From: a bacterium
GTDB taxonomy: Bacteria; Vulcanimicrobiota; Vulcanimicrobiia; Vulcanimicrobiales; SCRA01
Assembly (NCBI GenBank): GCA_004297985.1
Contig: SCRA01000033.1
Location: 1 to 64,000 of the forward strand
Direction of reading: 5' to 3'
DNA: 64,000 bases
Part shown: positions 1-9,458 of the stretch, piece by piece
Layout of the letters: the number at the start of each line of letters is the position of its first letter
How positions within the stretch are numbered: position 1 is the stretch's first letter
The notes under the pieces: model-generated
Databases searched by the model: none
Seen by the model: the letters and a program-made list of their open reading frames with translations, nothing else
Told to the model about the DNA's origin: nothing
Position numbers and translations under genes: made by a program

Positions 1-91
1 AAATTGCTCCCCGAGTGATAGCAACGGCGCGTGTCCTTTCCGAGCCCGAAAGTTGACGACCGTTTTAGCGGCACAAAGCGAGAATCCTGTC

Positions 92-1168
92 ATGTCCAAG
101 CGCGAACGCGTCGTCGCCGCAATGAGCGGCGGCGTCGACTCCGCCGTTGCGGCGGCGATGCTGGTGGAGGCCGGCTACGAGGTGATCGGCGTCACCATGC
201 GGCTCTACGAGCAAACTCGCACCGAACGCAGAGCCAAGAGCTGTTGCGGAGTCGACGACTTCGACGACGCGCGTCGCTCGGCGGCGGCCATCGGCATCAA
301 GCACTACGTGGTGAACTTCGAAGAAGCGTTCCGGCGCGAAGTCATCGACCGCTTCGCCACGGAGTACCTGCGCGGCCGGACCCCCAACCCCTGCGTCCTC
401 TGCAACAACAATCTGAAGCTGGGCACGCTCTGGCGCTATGCCAAGCACCTCGGAGCCAGCTACGTGGCCACCGGCCACTACGCCCGACTCGTGCAGGACC
501 AAGAGGGGCCGCGCCTCTACCGCGCCGTCGACCATGCCAAGGACCAGTCGTATGCTCTGGCGCAGCTCAGCCGCGAGCAGCTCGCCTCGCTTCTTCTGCC
601 CCTAGGGGGCCAAGAGAAGGCGCGCACGCGCGAATTGGCCGCCCAGTTCTCCATGCCGGTGTTCGACAAGCCCGAGTCGCAAGACATCTGTTTCGTGGAG
701 GGCGGCGACTACCGCGACGTGGTCCGCAAGATCCGGCCGGATGCCGAGAGCCCCGGCGAGATCGTCGCCTCAGACGGCCGCGCACTTGGACAGCACGACG
801 GGATCATGTCCTTCACGGTGGGACAGCGCCGGGGCATTCCCGCCAACGCCGGGGGCGATGGACCGTGGTATGTTACGCGCATCGAGCCCACCACGAACAC
901 GGTGGTGGTGGGGCGCCGCGACGAGCTGGCCTCCCAGGGACTGGAGGGCGAGGAGGTCAACCTCATCCGCCCGCTCCCCGAGCGCGTCCTGGCGATGCCG
1001 CGCTACCGCGCCCGGATGGCCCCCGCGCAGGCGCGGATCGAAGGCGATCGCCTCCACCTGCGCTTCGACGAGCCGCAGCGGGCCGTGACCCCGGGGCAGT
1101 TGGTGGCCCTCTATGCCGAGGACGGCGAGGAAGTCATCGGCGCGGCGACCATCGCCTGCGCCGTCTAG
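92..1168 (+). CDS. mnmA: tRNA-specific 2-thiouridylase MnmA
   Basis: This enzyme transfers sulfur to C2 of the wobble uridine (U34) of Lys, Glu and Gln tRNAs, using ATP to activate the base. The 358-residue protein starts with the PP-loop SGGVDS about ten residues in. The pair of catalytic cysteines is visible in NPCVLCN (nucleophile side) and SQDICFV (persulfide-carrying side), and the C-terminal beta-barrel region is complete. An in-frame TTG lies 39 bases upstream, but the ATG at 92 places the PP-loop at the family's usual distance from the N-terminus, so I chose it. The last four bases overlap the end of the convergent LysR gene. Length and motifs are normal. Confidence 0.96.
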   Translation: MSKRERVVAAMSGGVDSAVAAAMLVEAGYEVIGVTMRLYEQTRTERRAKSCCGVDDFDDARRSAAAIGIKHYVVNFEEAFRREVIDRFATEYLRGRTPNPCVLCNNNLKLGTLWRYAKHLGASYVATGHYARLVQDQEGPRLYRAVDHAKDQSYALAQLSREQLASLLLPLGGQEKARTRELAAQFSMPVFDKPESQDICFVEGGDYRDVVRKIRPDAESPGEIVASDGRALGQHDGIMSFTVGQRRGIPANAGGDGPWYVTRIEPTTNTVVVGRRDELASQGLEGEEVNLIRPLPERVLAMPRYRARMAPAQARIEGDRLHLRFDEPQRAVTPGQLVALYAEDGEEVIGAATIACAV

Positions 1169-2076
1169 AGTAAACGTAGGCCGGGGCGCCGCTGGCCGAC
1201 GCCGCGGCGCACGACCTCTTCGAGGATGGCCATCGCGGCGGCGGCAGGCGGCTCCAAAGGGCGTTCGGCGAACCACCCCAACCCCACCACGCGCGAAGGG
1301 GCATCGGCGACGCGCCGCACGGCAAAGCCCGCCGGCGTACGATCGACGACGCCCGCCGCGGGCAGCAGCGTCACACCGCGCACGGCGTGCATCGCCTCCT
1401 CTACCAAGCGGATCGTCTCGTACTCGTAAACCACGTGCGGGCGGAATCCCGCGCGTTCGCAAGCCGCTTCGATCACGCCCCGCAGCGCGTTCTCGCCGCC
1501 GGGAAGGAGCCAGGGGCGCTCCGCCAGCTCTGCCAGACGAAGTTCGCCTCTGCCGGTCCGGTCCGCGGGAAGCACTGCCACCAGCTCCTCGACGAACAAC
1601 GCCTTGGTTCGTACGCTGCGCAACGACGTAGGGAGGTTGATCAGCGCGACATCGAGGTGGCCGACGGCGAGATCGCGCTCCAGCGTCGTGGTGGCCCCCT
1701 CGGTGAGGGTGAGTGCGACGCCTGGATGTTCAGCGGTCATGCGTTCGAGAAACGGCTTGGTTACCAGCGCCACCAGGGTTCCGATGAGGCCGACGCGCGC
1801 GGAGCCGCTGCGCCCCGTGGCCAGCGCCTCCACCTCGCGCGCTGCCGCTTGCAGATGATCTTCGACCGCGCGCGCTGCCTCGAGCAGGACGCTCCCCGCG
1901 GGCGTGGGCTCCACGCCGTGCGCCACCCGCCTGAGCAGTTGGGCGCCCAGCTCACGCTCCAGCGCCCCGACCTGCGCGCTGAGATTGGACTGGCTCGCCT
2001 CGAGCACTCCTGCGGCCTTGGCGAAGCCCCCGGCCTCGCAAACCGCTCGGAAGTAACGCAACTGACGCAACTCCAC
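1165..2076 (-). CDS. LysR-family transcriptional regulator
   Basis: A 303-residue LysR regulator. The N-terminal winged helix-turn-helix (about residues 1-60, beginning MELRQLRYF and containing SQSNLSAQVGALERELG) is followed by a linker helix and a periplasmic-binding-like effector domain from about residue 90. The start is a GTG at 2076 with only a weak ribosome site. LysR proteins usually control a neighbouring divergent gene, but here the upstream neighbour, the GYD protein, is on the same strand, so the target cannot be read from context. The effector is unknown. Confidence 0.92.
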   Translation of the reverse strand: MELRQLRYFRAVCEAGGFAKAAGVLEASQSNLSAQVGALERELGAQLLRRVAHGVEPTPAGSVLLEAARAVEDHLQAAAREVEALATGRSGSARVGLIGTLVALVTKPFLERMTAEHPGVALTLTEGATTTLERDLAVGHLDVALINLPTSLRSVRTKALFVEELVAVLPADRTGRGELRLAELAERPWLLPGGENALRGVIEAACERAGFRPHVVYEYETIRLVEEAMHAVRGVTLLPAAGVVDRTPAGFAVRRVADAPSRVVGLGWFAERPLEPPAAAAMAILEEVVRRGVGQRRPGLRLL

Positions 2077-2124
2077 GGAGCCGTTTCTATCGCGCCCCTG
2101 GAACGAACCCCTGCGCGGCGCGGG

Positions 2125-2412
2125 CTAGAGCGAGGCGATGAACTCCTTCCACGGCGTGCAAACCAGCGTCTCCGTGGCGGAGTGGCCGAAGCCGCGGATG
2201 ATCATCGCGGCGCGCTCGAGCTGCTTGAGATCGTCGCTCTCCACGATGTCGAGCACGTCGAAGCGGCCGAGCATCGCGTAACTCTCGCGCCAGTGAACGG
2301 CGGGGCAACGGCTCTTGATCTCCGCCGAAACCTTGTCGGCGATCACCTTGAACTCGCTGGGATCGGTAAACGCCTGCGGCGAGAAACGGCTGAGGATCGC
2401 ATAGACGGCCAT
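2125..2412 (-). CDS. GYD-domain protein
   Basis: A 95-residue protein matching the GYD/DUF-type single-domain family: a short ferredoxin-like alpha-beta fold with the tail SATETLVCTPWKEF typical of that family. Its biochemical role is not known. A GGAGGT ribosome site lies directly before the ATG at 2412. It sits between the LysR gene and the menaquinone operon, all on the minus strand, with short gaps, so it may be transcribed together with either. No signal peptide, no catalytic motif. Confidence 0.75.
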   Translation of the reverse strand: MAVYAILSRFSPQAFTDPSEFKVIADKVSAEIKSRCPAVHWRESYAMLGRFDVLDIVESDDLKQLERAAMIIRGFGHSATETLVCTPWKEFIASL

Positions 2413-2479
2413 CGGGCACCTCCATTCGGATGATGCCCCGATCTTCGACTCCGTTGCGGGAGGGCCGCCCGAGCGGGCG

Positions 2480-3557
2480 CTACGCCGTGGCGGTTGCCAG
2501 CGCTACGTCGCCCCGCACGTTCCAGTACGTGTCGCGGATGACGGGATTGAAACCGGCGTCGCGGATGGCGCGCTCCAAATCGGCACGCTTAGCCTGGTTG
2601 GTGGCGCCCGCCAGCTTCACCACCTGTTCCTCGAGGATCGTACCACCCATATCGTCGCAGCCGTAGAAGAGAGCGATCTGCCCCATCTTCAGCCCAGGCG
2701 TCAGCCACGAGGCCTGCAGGTGCGCGAGGTTGTCGAGGTAGAGCCGCGAGATGGCCAGCACGCGCAGGTACTCGTAGCCGCTGGCCTCCTCGCCGCGCAG
2801 ATACGTGTTGTACGGCACGTAGTACCACGGAATGAAGGCCGTGAAGCCCCCCGGGTTCTCATCCTGCAGCCGGCGGATGACGTCGAGGTGCTCGATGCGC
2901 TCCTCTTTGGTCTCGACGCTGCCGAACATCATCGTCGCGGTCGTGGGCATCCCCAGGCGCTGCGCCTTGCGCATCACGTCGACCCAGCCTTCAGGGCCTA
3001 CCTTGCGCGCGCTGATGCGCTTGCGCACGCGGTCCACCAGGATCTCCGCGCCGGCGCCGGGCAGGGACTTCATCCCCGACTCCTTGAGGGCGATCAAGAT
3101 CTCCTCGACGCTCTTGCCCTCCACCTTGGCGAGACCCAGGATCTCGGAGACGGAGAGCGAGTGGATGTCGACCTTGGGGAACTGCGCGGCCACCTCGCGG
3201 AAAAGCTGCGTGAACCACTCCAAACGCAGCTCAGGGTTCACGCCGCCCTGGATCATGATCTGCGTGGCGCCCTGCTCGGCAGCGAAGCGCACGTGCTCCA
3301 GCACCTCGTCGTGCGACATCGTGTAGCCTTCCTTCGAGCCTTCGTGGCGGAAGAAGGCGCAGAAGGTGCAGTGGACGTTGCAGATGTTGGTGTAGTTGAT
3401 GGTCGTGTCGATGACGTAGGTGACGTCGTTGCCAGGATGCATCTGCAGGCGCCGGTAGTGCGCGGCGGCACCCAGCTCGTTGAGCGGCGCCTCGAGGTAG
3501 AGGCGCACGCCCTCGTCGTAGGTGAGGCGGCCACCGGTGGCGGCGCGGTCGAGCAAA

Positions 3558-3571
<14 letters not shown>
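2480..3571 (-). CDS. mqnC: Cyclic dehypoxanthinylfutalosine synthase (radical SAM)
   Basis: Radical SAM enzyme of the futalosine menaquinone pathway. It cyclises dehypoxanthine futalosine to the spiro intermediate that MqnD later opens to 1,4-dihydroxy-6-naphthoate. The 4Fe-4S-binding CxxxCxxC is seen in CNVHCTFC, followed by the MqnC-like stretches IMIQGGVNPEL and SLPGAGAEI. I chose the GTG at 3571 because GGAGGA lies just before it and because it gives a 363-residue protein of usual length. It overlaps the end of the upstream mqnE-mqnA fusion by 14 bases, so the two are very likely translated together. mqnB and mqnD are not in this window. Confidence 0.94.
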
Positions 3572-5633
<2,062 letters not shown>

Positions 5634-6263
5634 TTCTTCCTCCAGGTGGACCCGCCCCGATTCGAGATGCTGGGGGCGAGCTCCCGCAGGGCCCAGCGTG
5701 GAGCCGGCTTCGGGCGGTTACGGCGTCGGTGTCGGAACGGGCCTGTTTGTCCTCTCTTCGCAGATGGCCGATTCCTCGCGTTCAGCCGTGGTTAGCCCAT
5801 CGCTACGGCGGTCGCTGTCCAGACCGGCTTGCTTGGGATTCCGAACGGTTTGGGCACAGAGTTCGAACTCCCGAGCGTGATCCTCGGGGCGCCGGCCCGC
5901 TCGGGCCAGCTCGACGACATTATGCGGAGCTCCGGCGGGTGCGAACGAGGGTGCGTGAAACTGACGCCACCACGGGCTTCGACGGCCATGGGCCAGTTTC
6001 GCGCCTCCTCGCACATCAAGAAAGACATAACGCAGGTGCGTACCTGGTCGACCTGACAGATCGTCCTGCTCTCGGTTGTTGGTGGATGTTCGGGCACGGA
6101 GAGGTGGTCCCGAAAAAACGGGGCGAATCGATGGCATTGACGTATTCAGTAGCTCTATCGGGTCCCGTAGCAGATGCCGCATGGGCATTTCCAGACCACG
6201 ACTCTCTTAGCGCTTTTATAAGCACAGCAAACGATGGGTCTGCGCACCGTTGGCATGAGCTGG
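5634..6263 (+). other. Non-coding or decayed region, start of lower-GC island
   Basis: About 630 bases with no supportable gene. Several open frames of 75-190 codons exist on both strands but none has a ribosome site, a recognisable domain or plausible composition. The base composition falls from the typical 65-70% GC of the flanks toward the low 50s over this stretch. The mqn promoter should lie at its left end, just upstream of 5633, but I see no convincing -35/-10 pair. Confidence 0.5.
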
Positions 6264-7952
6264 CTAGCCGCCACCACATGCTGAGGACACGCTCACCGTG
6301 GTGGATACATTGACCTCCGTGGTTCCCGCAAGCGAGCCTGTTTGGGCGAGAAGGTTATTCCACGAGGCTTGATCAGTAAACACTCCAGGAGATGAAATGC
6401 CAAGGCCGACGAATGTATTTTGGAACGGTGCTGCAAGTATGACGTTTCCAGAGCTAGGATCTAACGTTCCTTCCCAAGACATTTGTGATGCAGGAATGGG
6501 CCCCACAGTTCTGGTGTATGTCGGATTACTGCAACCCCCACTACTGAACCCATCCGCGGCCAAGCTCAGCGAAACAGGAGACGTTGTAGGCGGAAGTGGT
6601 TCAGCAAAGCTGCCTTGGGGGCTACGCGCAATACTATCGCCACGCGAGCCATTGACAGAGAGCCCGTCATAGCTTTGATATGGGCCGTAGCCTGTTGGCC
6701 CGAGATTCGCTTGCGAAATAAAGGCGTTCGGATAGTTCTGCGGCCCGCCGTAATAGACCAGCGGATTTGGCGACACGTAAAACGTACAGAGATTTGTACC
6801 GTTGTAACAGTCCGAGCCCCATTCACCGAAAGCCATCTGGTTCCATGAAATCGTGTCTTCATCAGCCACGTCAACGCCAAAGAACGAGCCGTCTATTGAA
6901 TACGTCGATGTGCCGCTTTGGGCGATTGTATCCACTTTTGCGATCGAACAGCGCGAACAAGGGGTATAGACACCAGCTGCGTCGGTTCCGGGCCCCGTCA
7001 CATCGCTAGGCGCAGATGCGAAGAGCCAAGAAGCGTTATTCAGCGAAATGATCTGCGAGCTTATCCACGCGGTCCGCGGATCATAGATGCTCGGCAGCTG
7101 GCCAACCTCAGTGAACAATACCCCTGCTTGTGGTATGGCCCCACTCCAAATTACGAGTTCCTGCCCGCAGCCGTAACGCACGCTATTGTTTTGCATTATG
7201 ATCTGAGGCCCGTTGACTCGAAGCCACGGCGCAATTGAGCTATCGCTATTATACTGTAGGCCTCCCTCAGTCTCAGAAGCCTCAGACCCTGCTGAGCCGG
7301 TGAGCTCAAAATACAAATAGCCGACGTCTCCAGGGGCAAAACTAGACGTTCCACACTCGACGTTCACGAATCCCCAACCTGCACTGAATCCGCACGGCGA
7401 CACAAGTCGGACGTACACTCCTTTGGGGCTCGGCGGTGGATCCGGCGGTGAGCACGCGGATGAATAACCCATCGGCCGGACCACACGCGAGCGGCTAGCG
7501 GTTTGGCTAAAGCGGTTTGGCGCAGCAGGTTGGGCGGAGCTTACCGGAAGTCCAACTGTGAGCTTAATATACTGAAGGAGAGCGGGGTTGTTGCTTATGA
7601 GGCGGAGAGAAGCCCGATCTAGGTAAACGAAATCGCCGCGTTGATTTGGCGGCATCAATGTCATGAGTTTTCGCGCAAGTTCTCGATCAGAGCCGGTGAC
7701 CGAAGCATCGATGAACGAATCGAGATCTGCCGCTGATAGCGTCTTTCCACGTGCCGCGCCGAAGGCATTCGGGATAGCCGGCGCATACTCTGGAGCTTGC
7801 GACATGGTATGCCGAGATGTCGAAGAAGATTGTGGCACTGATGATTGCAACGTCTTTGGAAGCGTCCCTGCCGCATGCGACGAGCATGCGGCACTACACA
7901 GCAAGAGCGCACAGGCGAAAACAGCCAGCGCAGTCCGAGTGTGGTATGTCAT
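6264..7952 (-). CDS. Large secreted protein of unknown function
   Basis: I do not recognise this 562-residue protein. An N-terminal hydrophobic segment (about residues 8-24) ending in LCSAACSS suggests export, possibly as a lipoprotein, although the lipobox is not perfect. The next 150 residues are Ser/Pro/Ala-rich. The rest is Gly/Ser/Asn-rich with scattered cysteines (for example PCSRCS and GGCSNPTY), as in exported beta-rich proteins. A good ribosome site (AAGGAG) precedes the ATG at 7952. Codon use and GC are clearly lower than in the flanking operons, which suggests horizontal origin. The next gene upstream (8522) is also exported and lies 34 bases away. Confidence 0.7.
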   Translation of the reverse strand: MTYHTRTALAVFACALLLCSAACSSHAAGTLPKTLQSSVPQSSSTSRHTMSQAPEYAPAIPNAFGAARGKTLSAADLDSFIDASVTGSDRELARKLMTLMPPNQRGDFVYLDRASLRLISNNPALLQYIKLTVGLPVSSAQPAAPNRFSQTASRSRVVRPMGYSSACSPPDPPPSPKGVYVRLVSPCGFSAGWGFVNVECGTSSFAPGDVGYLYFELTGSAGSEASETEGGLQYNSDSSIAPWLRVNGPQIIMQNNSVRYGCGQELVIWSGAIPQAGVLFTEVGQLPSIYDPRTAWISSQIISLNNASWLFASAPSDVTGPGTDAAGVYTPCSRCSIAKVDTIAQSGTSTYSIDGSFFGVDVADEDTISWNQMAFGEWGSDCYNGTNLCTFYVSPNPLVYYGGPQNYPNAFISQANLGPTGYGPYQSYDGLSVNGSRGDSIARSPQGSFAEPLPPTTSPVSLSLAADGFSSGGCSNPTYTRTVGPIPASQMSWEGTLDPSSGNVILAAPFQNTFVGLGISSPGVFTDQASWNNLLAQTGSLAGTTEVNVSTTVSVSSACGGG

Positions 7953-7985
7953 AAGTGCTCCTTCTCATCTACCCAGCAAGATGAG

Positions 7986-8522
7986 CTAGCGCGATGTATA
8001 GTAGTCCTTCCAGGGGACCGTCCCGCCTTTTGGATCATTCGGCATCCAGGGGCGCGGCGCGGCGGGGCACCCCGGGGTTGCACCGGTGTGATCGAGATTG
8101 TCGGTTGGGGAATAAGCCTCGTTACAACTACCGTTGAGTACCATATAATTGCCGGGATAACAAGGACCCACACTGGCATTGAACACGATCAACTCGTGGC
8201 CGATGAAAGCGAAGCGAAGGGTCGGCGGTGCGAAGTACCGGGTTATCCTATGGAGCATCGCCACGTCCTTACGGCTTAATTGTGGAACACCTGGACCTCC
8301 GAGGTCACGCACCCTATAGCTCGGTGGCCCGAGCTGCTCGTATCCAGACGACCCGTGCACGTAGCACGCTATACCGTGGCCGACCTTGACACCAGGCCAT
8401 GTTCCATCGCCTAACGAAGGGCGTTGGGAGGGAATACGAGCTTGCGCAACGGCTCCGCGCCCAGTGCAAGACAGTTCACAGATCAGCAGCACAGCGACCG
8501 CCAAGGCGATTCGAAAAGTCAC
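7986..8522 (-). CDS. Small secreted protein of unknown function
   Basis: A 178-residue protein if it starts at the GTG at 8522, which is preceded by GAGG. The frame stays open further upstream, but that start puts the hydrophobic signal segment (IALAVAVLLICEL) at the N-terminus. The mature part contains several cysteines and ends WKDYYTSR. No family was recognised. It shares strand, low GC and spacing with the 562-residue secreted protein that follows, so both may be one transcript and one acquired unit. Confidence 0.6.
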   Translation of the reverse strand: MTFRIALAVAVLLICELSCTGRGAVAQARIPSQRPSLGDGTWPGVKVGHGIACYVHGSSGYEQLGPPSYRVRDLGGPGVPQLSRKDVAMLHRITRYFAPPTLRFAFIGHELIVFNASVGPCYPGNYMVLNGSCNEAYSPTDNLDHTGATPGCPAAPRPWMPNDPKGGTVPWKDYYTSR

Positions 8523-8850
8523 GTGAACCTCGGCCGCGTCAGATCGAATAGGCTCGTGTCTGTCGTCTCTCAACTCCAACAATTATCTCGCGCGACGACT
8601 AGATAAGCGGGTCAATCGTAGCGCCTCAGGCGCCAACCCTCCAATACTCTACGACCAATGTCGGCGCTCCCATGGAACTTGGCGCAGCTTAATTCGAAAA
8701 TCGCCCTCATCTTAATTCTCCACCCGGCAAGAAGAGATCCATCCGATGAGATGAACGCTTTCTCCCTTAAGGTATCAGTACATCTTGGTCCAGTAAATAA
8801 CCGAATGCATGCTCGCTTTTTGCTTCGGAAGCGATCCTCGGCTTGCGCCT
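8523..8850 (+). other. Intergenic region of the low-GC island
   Basis: No gene is supported here. The stretch is relatively AT-rich and contains a short perfect hairpin (GGCGCC flanking a few bases near 8620-8635). It may hold the promoter of the two exported genes to its left and the rest of the decayed ATPase to its right. Confidence 0.4.
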
Positions 8851-9297
8851 CTATAGACGTCTGCGACGATTGCTGCGCAACGTGGGCGGCGCGCCGCGTG
8901 CAATGCGGTTATCTCGGAGACTGGCTCGATGCGATCCAGTTGGCGCCGCAGGAGGCAGATTCGAGGAGCCGGTAAGCAGAAGGTGACCTCTCGTCTCATG
9001 CTGATCTACGATAGACTTGATCGCCAGGAGGAGCTTCGGGACCCGCTGGACCTCGTCTAGGATGGCGTGCGTCGGCAAGCCTGCAAGAAGGCCTTGTGGA
9101 TCGCGCGTCGCGCGATCGAGCACCCCGAGATCGTCGAGGGTCACATACGGCCGGCTCTCGTTCGCGAAGCGCCTGACGAGGGAAGATTTTCCGACCTGCC
9201 GCGCGCCACAGACTGCAACGACGCGGCTGCCCCGTAGCCCATCGCGGACGAGCGCCTCTAGCCTGCGGGGGATATGGTGTCTATTATCGTCCACCAT
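8851..9297 (-). pseudogene. Truncated AAA_14/DUF4143-type ATPase remnant
   Basis: The first 115 codons match the N-terminal half of the AAA_14 ATPases usually linked to a DUF4143 domain: Walker A CGARQVGKSSL, the segment PYVTLDD, Walker B HAILDEVQRVPKLL and sensor motif HLLLTGSSNL. Directly after that motif the frame turns into Arg/Pro-rich sequence and stops at residue 148, whereas intact relatives run to about 380-420 residues. No good continuation is found in the other two frames, so both a frameshift and a deletion are likely. The start is the ATG at 9297. It lies in the low-GC island. Confidence 0.75.
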
Positions 9298-9398
9298 CTG
9301 GACAATTATAGACCATCTAATGGACGATTTTCAGGATTTCAACGGTGCAGATCCGAGCTTCCCTAAGATTCATCCACCTAGTGGTCTAAAATCGTCCA
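9286..9398. repeat. Inverted repeats flanking the ATPase remnant start
   Basis: TGGACGATTTT at 9321-9331 is matched by its perfect complement AAAATCGTCCA at 9388-9398. TAGACCA (9309-9315) is matched by TGGTCTA (9382-9388). A third related copy, ATCGTCCAC followed five bases later by GGAC, is at 9286-9303, covering the ATPase start codon. The arrangement suggests an operator or the end of a former mobile element; I cannot tell which. Confidence 0.5.
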
Positions 9399-9458
9399 CA
9401 AAGCGGACGCCCCTGTCCCGCCAAGCAGCCTCCCTGGAAAGCTGCTTGGTTTCCAGCC

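Noticed and set aside
5840-5900. A TTCGAAC-containing segment resembling a tRNA T-arm
   Set aside because: The flanking bases do not form a five-base-pair T stem, and no acceptor, D or anticodon arm can be built around it.
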